Notes under the pieces: generated by a model
The model's input: only the letters and a program-made list of their open reading frames with translations
What the model was told of the DNA's origin: nothing
Database searches by the model: none
Position numbers and translations under genes: made by a program
Source: Chloroflexota bacterium
Lineage (GTDB): Bacteria; Chloroflexota; UBA6077; JACCZL01
Direction: 5' to 3'
Length of the DNA: 64,000 nt
Assembly: GCA_020845495.1 (NCBI GenBank)
Contig: JADLFM010000145.1
Span: 11,882-75,881 of the forward strand
In this document: piece after piece, positions 16,187 through 25,043 of the stretch
How the letters are laid out: every line of letters starts with the position of its first letter
Numbering within the stretch: position 1 is the first letter of the stretch

Positions 16187-18619
16187 TTGAATTGGTTGAG
16201 GCACCGCCGACAGAGAATTCAGCGCCTGTTTGCCGTCTTGTACATTCCACTTGTCCTTGTGGTGCTGGCGGCGGGTGGCGCGGTCAGTCCCAGCACGACT
16301 GCCGCTGCTGGCGGCCCCACGCTGGCTGCCGGCACCGTGAGCCACGTCGTTCATAGCGTACCGGGCAGCGTTGCCCCTGGCTCCCCGCTCGGCCCCAGCC
16401 TGCGTGCGAGCGCTGCCGCGCCGGCCGCCCTCGCTGCGCCTTCTGGCCTCGACGTCGTGCCGCTCGACTCATCACTCCATGTCACCTGGACGCCATCATC
16501 CGACCCGGCGACGGCGTGGATGGTCGCAAGCGCCTGGGACGGCGACGCCCTCCAGGGGACCAAGGTCGTAGGCAAGACAGCGCGGGCGGCCCAGGTGAAC
16601 GGCCTGATGCCGGGTCATACCTACACCGTGCAAGTGCAGGCGATGGATGCGAACGGCGGCCTCTCAGCGCCGGCCGAGGTGATGGCGACGACCGCTCCCC
16701 AGCCACCGATGCAAGATGCCGCCTTCTTCGAGAACTTCAACGGGCCGGGCGGCGACCTTGACGCCAACGTCTTCGACGTTCGCTCGTCGTATGGCACCGG
16801 GCTCCGGCCGGAAGATCTCGGCCCCGAACGCTTCCTGGTCATCAACGCCGAGAACCATTTCCACACCCAGTTGATCGGCGGCAAACAGCGCGCCGAGTTG
16901 TATATCCGGCCGCGTGTCCCGTTCGACTTCGCCGGACGCACCGGTACCTTCCAGGTCGAGGTGGACGTTGGCCCGACCCAGCACAGCGAAGGCAAATGGT
17001 GGGAGATCCACCTCGTGAAGGATTTGCCCTGGAGCGCCGAGGAGTTCGGAGCCGGGCGGGGTGACAACTTCCCGGACAGTCTCGAGTTCTCGTCACGCGC
17101 CAGCCGCGACCCGGAGACCGACCAGAACGTCAACATCCCCCAGATCACGGTCAACATTGGCGGCACGGTCCAGACCTTCGTAGGGACGACCCCTCAAATC
17201 ACGCCTACGAACATTCGGATCCCGGTCGTCATTCGGGTGAGTGAGACGTCAGCCGAGGTGCTGATGAACGGTGTGAGCGTGGTGCAGGCCACGGGCCTCC
17301 GCCTGCCGTTCAACCGTGGCTATTGGGTGCTGGCGCATCGGGGCTGGTACGCCCCGCGCGACACCCGCACGACCCCGGTCGCGCTGCAACTGGTGCACTG
17401 GGAGACGATCCAGTTCGACGGCCCCTCCGGCAGCTACTCACCCGTGGTACGCAGCTACCTCCAGCCCGGCTGTTCGGGCGTGGTCCGCAACGAGCACAAC
17501 GAGATTCTTGGCTGTCCGAAGCTCGGCTTTTCGCCGCAGTCGCCGACTCGCACGGTGCCGCTGACGATTCCGGACGACGTCAGTTCGGCGCGGAGCGCCC
17601 GGTTGCTCTTCAACGGCAGCGCCAACGCCGGCTTCACAGTGCAGGTCAACGGTCATCCGGTCAGCGTTCCGACCAAGACCTGCTGCTACTTCAACGCCCT
17701 GAATACCGTCGAGTTTCCAGCCTCCTGGCTGCGGCAGGGAGCGAACACGCTCGCATTCTCGTATGACGGCTCGCTCAGCAGCCTGCCGGAATTGACCCAG
17801 GTCGAACTGGAGATGGTCTACAACCAGGCCCGCGACATGACGGCGGCGCCGATGGCTCCGATGCCGATGATCGGCGCTACTAGCCAGAACTACCGGGTGG
17901 ATCATGTGGCTGGCGATCCAGCCATCCACACGCTCACCACGTACCTGTACAGCCAGGGCGCCGTCAATCCGGTGCCCTTCAGCGCCAGTGTCATCACGCC
18001 GCAGACCCCCTGGCTGACCGTGTCGCCGGCGTCGGGCGGACTGGTATCCCCGGTGCTCGGCGGCAGCCTGACGCCGCTGACGCTCCAGGTGAACGCTGCC
18101 GCGCTGAGCACGGATAGCGACGGCGAGGTCGGCGTAGTACGTGTCGACGGCGCGTCGATGCCGGTCTACATCGCGGTCCTCGGCGTCAACGATGGCTCGA
18201 ACCGCCGTCCTGACTTCATCTCCAGTTTCCGCAATCAGATCACCACGTTCAACCGTGACGCCATCCCGAACTACGGGCTGGGGAACACTCCGCCACCGGC
18301 CCAGGGATCTCGCCCGCCCATCAGGCTCGCGACGACTCCTGACGGCGCCGGCGCCCTCCGGATAACGGTGACCGTCGGCCATCCCTCAGCCCCGCTCCAA
18401 TCGATCCGCTTCGGAGCGGCGAAGAATGCGCTCATCGACATTGCAGGCCGCCGGGGAGAACGGGGCAACTTCACGGTGTCACTGGCATCCGGAACCCAGC
18501 AGATAGCGTTTACGGTACGACGCGAGGTGCAGGGGCAACCGACCACGGTCCCGCTGATCCTCGTCGACCGCTACGGCGACTGGCCAACGTTCGTCGGCGG
18601 GGGGCCGAGCGCTTTCTGA
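16187..18619 (+). CDS. Large secreted protein with fibronectin type III and lectin-like regions
   Basis: About 810 residues. The N-terminus is very basic (RHRRQRIQR), followed by a single hydrophobic segment (LFAVLYIPLVLVVLAAGG), so it is exported by Sec. An Ala/Pro/Ser-rich linker leads to a fibronectin type III domain at about 85-170 (PSGLDVVPLDSSLHVTW ... MPGHTYTVQVQAMD). Then comes a beta-rich region of about 210 residues starting FFENFNGPGGDLDANVFDV, like concanavalin-type carbohydrate-binding domains. Two further beta-rich modules follow, one with a TCCYFN cysteine pair. GGGGAGG seven bases before TTG 16187 supports this unusual start over GTG 16172. No catalytic residues are recognisable. 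Its role is probably binding surface or environmental polysaccharide. Confidence 0.75.
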   Translation: MNWLRHRRQRIQRLFAVLYIPLVLVVLAAGGAVSPSTTAAAGGPTLAAGTVSHVVHSVPGSVAPGSPLGPSLRASAAAPAALAAPSGLDVVPLDSSLHVTWTPSSDPATAWMVASAWDGDALQGTKVVGKTARAAQVNGLMPGHTYTVQVQAMDANGGLSAPAEVMATTAPQPPMQDAAFFENFNGPGGDLDANVFDVRSSYGTGLRPEDLGPERFLVINAENHFHTQLIGGKQRAELYIRPRVPFDFAGRTGTFQVEVDVGPTQHSEGKWWEIHLVKDLPWSAEEFGAGRGDNFPDSLEFSSRASRDPETDQNVNIPQITVNIGGTVQTFVGTTPQITPTNIRIPVVIRVSETSAEVLMNGVSVVQATGLRLPFNRGYWVLAHRGWYAPRDTRTTPVALQLVHWETIQFDGPSGSYSPVVRSYLQPGCSGVVRNEHNEILGCPKLGFSPQSPTRTVPLTIPDDVSSARSARLLFNGSANAGFTVQVNGHPVSVPTKTCCYFNALNTVEFPASWLRQGANTLAFSYDGSLSSLPELTQVELEMVYNQARDMTAAPMAPMPMIGATSQNYRVDHVAGDPAIHTLTTYLYSQGAVNPVPFSASVITPQTPWLTVSPASGGLVSPVLGGSLTPLTLQVNAAALSTDSDGEVGVVRVDGASMPVYIAVLGVNDGSNRRPDFISSFRNQITTFNRDAIPNYGLGNTPPPAQGSRPPIRLATTPDGAGALRITVTVGHPSAPLQSIRFGAAKNALIDIAGRRGERGNFTVSLASGTQQIAFTVRREVQGQPTTVPLILVDRYGDWPTFVGGGPSAF

Positions 18620-18625
18620 GGAACG

Positions 18626-19849
18626 CTATTTGGCGCCGCGCTGTGGCCGTTCGGCAAGCGCCGTGTAGATCGGTGCGAAGCCCTCGGCCACGCGTGCTTC
18701 CCCAAAGCATGCTTCGGCGCGTTCGCGAGCGGCTCGGCCCATCTGGGCGCGTAGCTCCGCATCCCTCCCTAGTACCACCATCTTGTCGGCCAGTGCCTCG
18801 GGAGCATCGGGTGGCACGAGAAAACCGGTCACGCCGTCGACGATCTGCTCGGGGATGCCGCCGGATGCCGCGCCGATCACCGGTTTCGCAGTCGCCATCG
18901 CCTCGGTCACGGCCAGATTCCAGGCATCGCCGATCGACGGCATGACGATGATATCGGCCGCCGCGACGACGGCCGGTGCATCCGGGCGCGCGGGCGCGAT
19001 GATGAGGCTATCTCCCAGACCTTCAGCTTCGGCGATGTGGCGTAGCTCGGCGGCGTAGCTTGGGAAAGAGCCAGTGTAGCGAGGGTCTTCCCAGCCCACC
19101 AGCAGGCAGCGCAGGTCTGGAACTTCACGGCGGGCGCGTGCGAAGGCTTGCACCACGACGCTCTGCCGCTTCTGCTGGATGATACGGGCGAGCTGGAGGA
19201 CGAGCGGGGCATCCGCCGGTATCCCAAGCTCTGCCCGAATCTGTGTCCCGTCGTTCGTGGGGGTGAACTTGTCGAGATCCACACCGTTGACCACGACGCC
19301 AATCTTAGTCGGGTTCATTCCGGTGCTGGGGATCGTCGCCGCCAGGAAGCGCGAGACGCCTACGGCGTAGTCGGCTCGGCGAGAGACCAGATTCTCGAGG
19401 AAGCGGCGCGGACCGGCAAAGCGTCCGGGCAGCACGTGGTAGTGCACCACGAGCTTTGCTCCCACCAGGCGCGCCAGCAGCAGTCCGAGGATCGCGGCGC
19501 GCGGTGTCGAGGAGACTTGAACGATGTCTACCCGCTCGGCTCGGGCGTAGCGAACCAGCGCTGTCATACCGCCGATGAGTTGGACGATCGAGCGAATGGC
19601 GCCACCCATTGAGCCGCCGAGGGTCTGGCCGAAGTTCCAGCGACGGACCGTCACCCCAGAGGTTTCGTCGACGTGGAGCGCTCCAGACGCCGCGGAATTC
19701 ATGACGAGGGTGACGTCGAAGCGTGCGCGGTCCAGATGTCGAATGATCTGCGCAAAGATCGTCACCTCAGGCCCGAGAAAGTCATTCGGGTAGAACAACA
19801 GGACGTTGATCCGTCTCACGGGTGTGACGCTCTCCACTCCACGGGCCAA
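18626..19849 (-). CDS. Glycosyltransferase family 4
   Basis: About 407 residues, GT-B fold. The N-terminal acceptor domain starts NVLLFYPNDFLGPEVTIF. The donor domain has the linker VVNGVDLDKFTPTNDG, strand LVLQLARIIQQKRQSVVVQA and the nucleotide-sugar site PSIGDAWNLAVTEAMATAKP followed by ASGGIPE and VDGVTGFLV. It acts on the cytoplasmic side in surface polysaccharide or glycolipid synthesis. The start is unclear: TTG 19849, GTG 19837 and GTG 19819 are all in frame, and GGAGAG upstream suits 19819 best. Its stop lies only seven bases from the convergent stop of the secreted Fn3 protein, leaving no room for a terminator. Confidence 0.88.
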   Translation of the reverse strand: MARGVESVTPVRRINVLLFYPNDFLGPEVTIFAQIIRHLDRARFDVTLVMNSAASGALHVDETSGVTVRRWNFGQTLGGSMGGAIRSIVQLIGGMTALVRYARAERVDIVQVSSTPRAAILGLLLARLVGAKLVVHYHVLPGRFAGPRRFLENLVSRRADYAVGVSRFLAATIPSTGMNPTKIGVVVNGVDLDKFTPTNDGTQIRAELGIPADAPLVLQLARIIQQKRQSVVVQAFARARREVPDLRCLLVGWEDPRYTGSFPSYAAELRHIAEAEGLGDSLIIAPARPDAPAVVAAADIIVMPSIGDAWNLAVTEAMATAKPVIGAASGGIPEQIVDGVTGFLVPPDAPEALADKMVVLGRDAELRAQMGRAARERAEACFGEARVAEGFAPIYTALAERPQRGAK

Positions 19850-19857
19850 TCCTGGCT

Positions 19858-19959
19858 GCGTGGCCTACACACCGATACCCGAGTACAGGTCACCGAACTC
19901 TGCCACGTACGTGCGGCCCTCGGGCTGGCGGCGTGGCCTACACACCGATACCCGAGTAC
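19858..19959. repeat. Two 29-base direct repeats in an intergenic region
   Basis: Bases 19858-19886 and 19931-19959 are identical over 29 bases (they begin GCGTGGCCTACACACCG), spaced 73 bases apart. They lie in the 420-base divergent gap (19850-20269) between the GT4 and the sulfatase. The repeats may be duplicated promoter or operator units; CCTACAC resembles -10 elements seen elsewhere in the window. No gene was found in the gap. Confidence 0.6.
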
Positions 19960-20269
19960 TGGGCTGATCCTACGTGCCGGGAGAAGAGGCATTCAAGGGA
20001 TCGATCCGGCCTGGGTACGCTCTGGCGCTGACCGATGGCATCCGCGCCTGCCCGCCGGGGCTTGCCGCGTGCCTACCTCGCCTGGGGAGTAGGGCTGTCT
20101 CCGCCCAGGGCTCGGGATGCCCAGGCGGGGAACCGAGCGACTCCGCCCAGAGGTGTCGAACTGGCTCCACTCAGGACGCCCGGCCGGTGTGCGGGGTACC
20201 ATCGGGGGCCGCCTCCTCAGCCCGACCTTCGGCGTTGACGGGCGGCCACGGTACGCGAGGAGTTGACTG

Positions 20270-21640
20270 ATGCCCGAAACAGCGAGCCGACCGAACATCC
20301 TGCTGTTCCACGTCGACAATCTCGGCATGGGCGAGCTTGGCTGCTACGGCGGTGGGGTGGTGCGCGGGGCGCCGACGACCCGTATCGACCGATTCGCCCG
20401 CGAGGGGCTGCAACTCTGGCACTACATCGCCGAGCCGCAATGCACCCCCTCGCGGTCGGCGCTGCTGACCGGGCGTCATGCCATCCGCTCGGGCACTCAC
20501 TCCGTGCCGACCGGCGGCGAGACCGGCGGCCTGGTCGCCTGGGAGCGCACGCTCGGCGACATCCTCTCCGATGCTGGGTACTCTACTGCCTGCGTCGGCA
20601 AGTGGCATCTTGGCTCCGAAGATGGCCGTTGGGCGACGGACCATGGTTTCGACGAGTTCTACGGGCCGCCGCGCTCGTACACCGAATGCCTCTGGCCCGA
20701 CGATCCCTGGTACGACCCGGACCGCGATCCGGCGTGCTTCATGCTGGAGGGCCGCAAGGGCGAGCCGATGCGCACGCTCGAAGATGAGCGGATGACGCAG
20801 GAGCTTCGCCGCGACGTCGATGCCGAGTACACCCGGCGGGCGGTCCCCTTCATGCGGCGGAGCGTCGAGGCCGGCCAGCCGTTCTTCCTCTACTACAACC
20901 ACTCACTACTACACATGCCGACTATCCCCCGCCCGGAATACAAAGGGAAGAGTGGCAACGGCGATTGGGCCGATTGCCTGCTCGAGCTCGACGGAGACTT
21001 CGCCCATCTCTTAGATGTGCTCGACGAGCTTGGCGTCGCGGATAACACGATCGTCATCTTCGCGGGCGACAACGGCGCCGAGGACCGGCTACTCTGGCGC
21101 GGCACATCCGGCGTGTTCGAGGGCTCGTACTTCAGCTCATCAGAAGGCGGACTGCGGACGCCTTGCCTGATCCGCTGGCCGGGTCAGGTCCAGCCGGAGC
21201 GCATCAGCAATGAGATGGTCCATCAAGTCGACCTGTTTACCACGCTGCTCGGCTGGACCGGCTGCGAGGTTCCGAACGATCGGGAGATCGACGGCCTGGA
21301 CCAGCGCGCGTTTTTCGAGGGGCAGCAGGACACATCGGCGCGCGAAGGCTGCCTCGTCTGGGTGCGTGACCGGCTCCACGCGATCAAGTGGCAGAACTTC
21401 AAGATCTGGTACGTGAGGCAGCGCTACTTCGACGAGCCGGCCGAGACGCTCACCAACCCATACTTGATGAACCTGCTCGTCGACCCGAAGGAGCGGGAGC
21501 CACATAACGATCGGCACCTGCACAGTTGGGTGAGCGCGCACACCCGCCCGCTGGTGAAGGGGTTCAACGACAGCGTGGCGCGCGAGCCAGTGATCCCCTT
21601 CGGTGCTCCGCTCGACTACGTGCCGACACGGACGGTGTGA
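20270..21640 (+). CDS. Sulfatase (arylsulfatase A family)
   Basis: A 456-residue hydrolase that cleaves sulfate esters, probably of a sugar or other small molecule. The signature CTPSRSALLTGR places the formylglycine precursor at Cys58. Metal ligands are suggested by NILLFHVDNLG near the N-terminus, with DN where most members have DD, and by FAGDNGAE. VGKWHLG supplies the conserved Lys and His (111, 113). No signal peptide is seen, so it would act in the cytoplasm. It requires a formylglycine-generating enzyme, which is not in this window. GAGGAG seven bases before ATG gives the start. The phosphatase-type gene and, on the other strand, the Gfo/Idh/MocA gene nearby suggest a catabolic set. 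Confidence 0.92.
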   Translation: MPETASRPNILLFHVDNLGMGELGCYGGGVVRGAPTTRIDRFAREGLQLWHYIAEPQCTPSRSALLTGRHAIRSGTHSVPTGGETGGLVAWERTLGDILSDAGYSTACVGKWHLGSEDGRWATDHGFDEFYGPPRSYTECLWPDDPWYDPDRDPACFMLEGRKGEPMRTLEDERMTQELRRDVDAEYTRRAVPFMRRSVEAGQPFFLYYNHSLLHMPTIPRPEYKGKSGNGDWADCLLELDGDFAHLLDVLDELGVADNTIVIFAGDNGAEDRLLWRGTSGVFEGSYFSSSEGGLRTPCLIRWPGQVQPERISNEMVHQVDLFTTLLGWTGCEVPNDREIDGLDQRAFFEGQQDTSAREGCLVWVRDRLHAIKWQNFKIWYVRQRYFDEPAETLTNPYLMNLLVDPKEREPHNDRHLHSWVSAHTRPLVKGFNDSVAREPVIPFGAPLDYVPTRTV

Positions 21641-21812
21641 GGAGCGACAAGACGGCGCAGACTCGTGGCGCCCGCTACACGGCTCGCCCGATTGGGTGGT
21701 CCGCCCGCTGCGCACCCTGTTTGCCGCGCAACGGACGAGTTGCGCGGCCTGGTAGCCAACTGGCTGCGAGCCACGGGGCTCAGGGAGCGACGGCCTCGGC
21801 CTGGGTGAGACG

Positions 21813-22619
21813 ATGCGTCTGATCTCCCTCAACATCTGGGGCGGACGAGCGTCCGAGGCGCTGGCGGCGTTCCTGCGGGAGCACGCCAGCGCTACCGACG
21901 TCTTCTGCTTTCAGGAGGTTATCGCGGTAGCGTCGGGCGGCGTTCCGGCCTTGCACGCTGGCCCGATAGGTGACGGCGAGCCCGACGACGGCAGACGACG
22001 GCTCTCGTTCGCCGATCTCGAAGCCATCCTGCCGGAGCTCGTCGGCGTGTTTGTCCCGACAGAGCGCCGCTCCGCCTCCGCGGGAGCGCTCGAGTTCGGG
22101 CTAGCGACGTTCGTGCGGCGGGATCACGAGGTCCGAGCGTGGGGACGGATCCCGGTCCTGCGGCACTGCGAGGCGTTCGTCGGCCCCGGCTGGCAGCCGC
22201 TCGAAGGCCGGCCGCTCCAGTACTGTCGCTTGATCCTCGGCGAGCGTAAAGTGCTCGTGGCAAACTTTCACGGCACGCCAACCCCCGGCGCCAAGCTCGA
22301 CACGCCGGAGCGGCTCGCGCAGTCGCGGCGTATCCGTGATTTCCTGCGCGAGGAGGACGGTGAGGTCGTTCTGGCGGGCGACTTCAACCTGCTCCCGGAC
22401 ACCGAGAGTATCGCCCTGCTGGAGCGGTACTGGCGGAACCTCGTGCGCGAGTACCGCGTTACAACGACTCGTAGCCGCCTCAACACCTACTACGGGACGC
22501 CGGAGGAACAGAAGTACGCCGACTACGTCTTCGTGTCGAGCGGCGTCGCGGTCAGCGGCTTCGCGGTCCCCGACGTCGCCATCTCCGACCACCTGCCGCT
22601 GATCCTCGACTGGACCTGA
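21813..22619 (+). CDS. Endonuclease/exonuclease/phosphatase family protein
   Basis: A 268-residue metal-dependent phosphoesterase fold. The residues of the family are in order: Asn in SLNIWGG, Glu in FCFQEV, His in VANFHGTP, Asp and Asn in LAGDFNLLPDTES, and the catalytic pair in SDHLPLI. No signal peptide is present. The family ranges from DNA repair nucleases to sphingomyelinases and sugar or inositol phosphatases. Since the gene follows a sulfatase on the same strand, a phosphodiesterase or phosphatase on a small substrate is more likely than a nuclease. The gap of 172 bases to the sulfatase holds no gene. Confidence 0.85.
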   Translation: MRLISLNIWGGRASEALAAFLREHASATDVFCFQEVIAVASGGVPALHAGPIGDGEPDDGRRRLSFADLEAILPELVGVFVPTERRSASAGALEFGLATFVRRDHEVRAWGRIPVLRHCEAFVGPGWQPLEGRPLQYCRLILGERKVLVANFHGTPTPGAKLDTPERLAQSRRIRDFLREEDGEVVLAGDFNLLPDTESIALLERYWRNLVREYRVTTTRSRLNTYYGTPEEQKYADYVFVSSGVAVSGFAVPDVAISDHLPLILDWT

Positions 22620-22721
22620 GATGCATTCAGGAGGGGCTGGCGGGGATCCACCTCTCATGGTGATCCCCCCAGCGTCACCTGGAACGGCGTGAGGCATCAA
22701 GGGTGTCGCCTCGTCAGGCGC

Positions 22722-23744
22722 TCACGAGAGCGGTAAGCACACGCTTCGACGCTCGCGGATCGACTGCTCGATGGCGAAGGCGATCTCGTGGGTGCGGGCG
22801 GCGTCGTCGAGGTCGATATGCGAACGCTGGCCGGTCTGGACGCAGGTCACGAAATGGTCGATCTCGCCGCCGAAGGTGTGATGGACAACGTCGGAACTGT
22901 CCTGGCCCTGGACGGGTAGCTCGAAGAACGCCTCCTCGCCGGGCAGGCGGTCGAGGTAGAGCTTCTTGTTCCGCGCCGTGCCCTTCGAGCCGAGGATGTC
23001 TAGATCGAACTGATACGGCGTCTGGCCCACGATGGCCGTCGTGAAGGTGCCGGTCGCGCCGTTGCTCCACTGGACGGCCGCGGCCTGCACGCACTCGTAG
23101 TCGTAGCCGTAGGCAGGGCCGGCCGGCGCGGCGTAGCCCGCCACCTCGGTGACCTCGAGGCCGGTCACGTAGCGGATCGCATCGACGGCGTGGCAGCCGC
23201 CGACCAGCCAGGGGCTGATGGCTGTCGCGCGGGCCTTCTGGAACGCTGGCCGCCCGGAGCGATTGGACCAGTAGGCGGCGTTCGCCAGGAAGATCTCGCC
23301 GAAGTCGCCCTGCTCCCGAAGTTGCTTCAGGGAGAGGATCAGCGGGGTCCAGCGCACCACGAAGCCGGCCACCGTGATGATGCCGGCCGCGCGTACGGCC
23401 TCCTGGGCCGCGCGTAGCTCGTCGAGGTTCAGCGCGACCGGCTTTTCGATGAGCAAGTGCTTGCCGGCCCGCGCCGCCCGGATCGTCTCGTCGGCGTGCA
23501 GGTGATTGGGGGTACAGAGCACGATCGCGTCGACGTTCGGATCGTCGAGCAGACGATTGTAGTCAGTGTATGCGGGTAGGTCGAGACCGTGCGGCGCCAG
23601 CAACTGGCGGCAGCTTTCCTCGCGACGGCTGCCGACCGCCACAACCTCCGCATGCGGGTTCGCCAGGAACGCCTTCAGGTGCCCGCCGGCCACCCAGCCA
23701 GCGCCCCAGATTGCCACCCGAACGGACCGCTCGGTTGCCTGCAT
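22722..23744 (-). CDS. Gfo/Idh/MocA family oxidoreductase
   Basis: About 340 residues, NAD(P)-dependent sugar or inositol dehydrogenase family. The Rossmann fold starts VRVAIWGAGWVAGGHLKAF, EKPVAL contains the catalytic Lys, and GGCHAVDAIRY holds the expected active-site Asp and His region. The C-terminal sheet domain runs from about residue 125 to the end. An ATG at 23759 exists, but GGAGG eight bases before the ATG at 23744 supports the shorter start. It faces the phosphatase-family gene convergently and is probably part of the same sugar-handling set. The substrate cannot be told from the sequence. Confidence 0.9.
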   Translation of the reverse strand: MQATERSVRVAIWGAGWVAGGHLKAFLANPHAEVVAVGSRREESCRQLLAPHGLDLPAYTDYNRLLDDPNVDAIVLCTPNHLHADETIRAARAGKHLLIEKPVALNLDELRAAQEAVRAAGIITVAGFVVRWTPLILSLKQLREQGDFGEIFLANAAYWSNRSGRPAFQKARATAISPWLVGGCHAVDAIRYVTGLEVTEVAGYAAPAGPAYGYDYECVQAAAVQWSNGATGTFTTAIVGQTPYQFDLDILGSKGTARNKKLYLDRLPGEEAFFELPVQGQDSSDVVHHTFGGEIDHFVTCVQTGQRSHIDLDDAARTHEIAFAIEQSIRERRSVCLPLS

Positions 23745-23854
23745 CTCGCTCGCCTCCATCTCAGCTGCACCACATCAACGCGGTCATCGCCAGATTCATC
23801 GGTGTGCCAGTCTGTGTATCGTCTCGTCGCCGCACGCATCGCCACGCGTTGCAT

Positions 23855-23890
23855 CGTTCGCCACTACGTTCGCCACTACGTTCGCCGCTG
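23855..23890. repeat. Three tandem 12-base repeats
   Basis: CGTTCGCCACTA is repeated exactly twice, followed by a third copy with changed last bases, in the 190-base gap before the Gfo/Idh/MocA start. No gene is there. Confidence 0.7.
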
Positions 23891-23934
23891 CTGTCGCCTC
23901 GATCGTCGCCGAGTGACGTACGCGACGCTCGCGC

Positions 23935-24663
23935 TCATCTGCCCCGCAGGCGCCGGCCCCACGCCTTCAGACGGTAGTCGAGAATCAGGCCGACCATCCG
24001 CGAGCCGACTTTGACCGTCGTCACTCGCGAGCCGGTGATCTTGGACTCGCCGACGCGGCCACGGTAGTTGACTGGAATCTCGATGACGCGGAGGCCGGCT
24101 TGCAGGGCCAGCACCACCATCTCGGGCAGGAAGTGGGAGCCGCCGACCGTGAGCCGATCGGCGAAGCGGTCGAGCGCGCCGCGCCGGATGAGGCGTAGGG
24201 TGCAGCCGCAATCCGAGAGCGAGGGGCCGTCGAACAACACCTGGAGCAGCTTGGCGACGGCCACGTTGCCAACGCGCAGGAACCAGCCCATGTTGGCTTG
24301 ATCCCAGATCAATTCGCGGGTGGTGCGGGTGCCCATCACCATATCGAACTCGTCGGCGTAGGCCAGCAACTTGACGACGTCCCGTGCGACGAACGTCCCG
24401 TCCGGCTCGGCAAGCACCACGAAGTCGCCATCGGCCTCGTGAAGCCCGCGCCGGAGGGCGTTTCCGTAGCCCTGCCTCGTCTCGTGGACGACCCGCGCGC
24501 CGGCTTCAGAGGCTAAGTCGCCGGTCCCGTCGCGCGAGTTGTTGTCGACCACGAGCACCTGGTCCACGACCGGGACGGCGCGGAACTCACGGACGGCACG
24601 ACCGATGTTTGCGGCCTCGTTGTAGGCGGGGAAGACGACGACGACCCGCTTACCTTCCCACAC
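23935..24663 (-). CDS. Glycosyltransferase family 2, dolichol-phosphate-mannose synthase-like
   Basis: A 242-residue GT-A enzyme of the DPM1/polyprenyl-phosphate glycosyltransferase type, which makes lipid-linked sugars on the cytoplasmic face. Signatures: VVVVFPAYNEAANIG, VVDNNSRDGTGD, QGYGNALRRGL, VLAEPDGTFVARD with the metal-binding acidic residues, and IEIPVNYRGRVGESKI. It has no C-terminal membrane segments, as in short DPM1. The start is GTG. It fits the many GT-C proteins downstream of its upstream region, since these use polyprenyl-phosphate sugars. Its first 94 codons and upstream DNA recur, altered, at 27405-27905. Confidence 0.9.
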   Translation of the reverse strand: MWEGKRVVVVFPAYNEAANIGRAVREFRAVPVVDQVLVVDNNSRDGTGDLASEAGARVVHETRQGYGNALRRGLHEADGDFVVLAEPDGTFVARDVVKLLAYADEFDMVMGTRTTRELIWDQANMGWFLRVGNVAVAKLLQVLFDGPSLSDCGCTLRLIRRGALDRFADRLTVGGSHFLPEMVVLALQAGLRVIEIPVNYRGRVGESKITGSRVTTVKVGSRMVGLILDYRLKAWGRRLRGR

Positions 24664-24885
24664 GTCAGCCGGCTCTCATCCGAGCATCTTCCACCTGGGG
24701 CACGCCACTCCACGCCTGGTGCGAGGCTCGGCCGCTACACTCGGCGACCCCGATGCTCCCACGCGCCATGGTATTCGACCTCTGGTTCATCGGCACTCGC
24801 TTCGGCCTGTGTGTTTCCTTCGGTCGCCGCTGCTCGCCCAGGCAACGGCTACCTATCGAGCACGCGAGGATAACACGGTCGGGGC
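24382..24885. repeat. Duplicated block, copy A (GT2 5' part plus upstream)
   Basis: This block covers the first 94 codons of the GT2 gene and about 220 bases upstream. It is recognisable again at 27405-27905 in the same order and orientation, with diverged sequence. The non-coding parts still share runs such as CACGCCACTCCA and CGGCCGCTACA. The rest of the 380-base gap (24664-25043) holds a 17-base direct repeat (TGGCCGTGTCGTCATAC at 24930 and 24952) and no gene. Confidence 0.7.
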
Positions 24886-25043
24886 AGCGCCTCTCGTCGG
24901 GTTACGAGCCGGAGGGCATGTGCCGCTCATGGCCGTGTCGTCATACGCTCGTGGCCGTGTCGTCATACAAGGTCAGGTCGGGCGCCAGGCCGCCGTTACT
25001 CGGCCCGCTCCCCCTGACGCCGATGCGGCGCCGGTTACACGAG

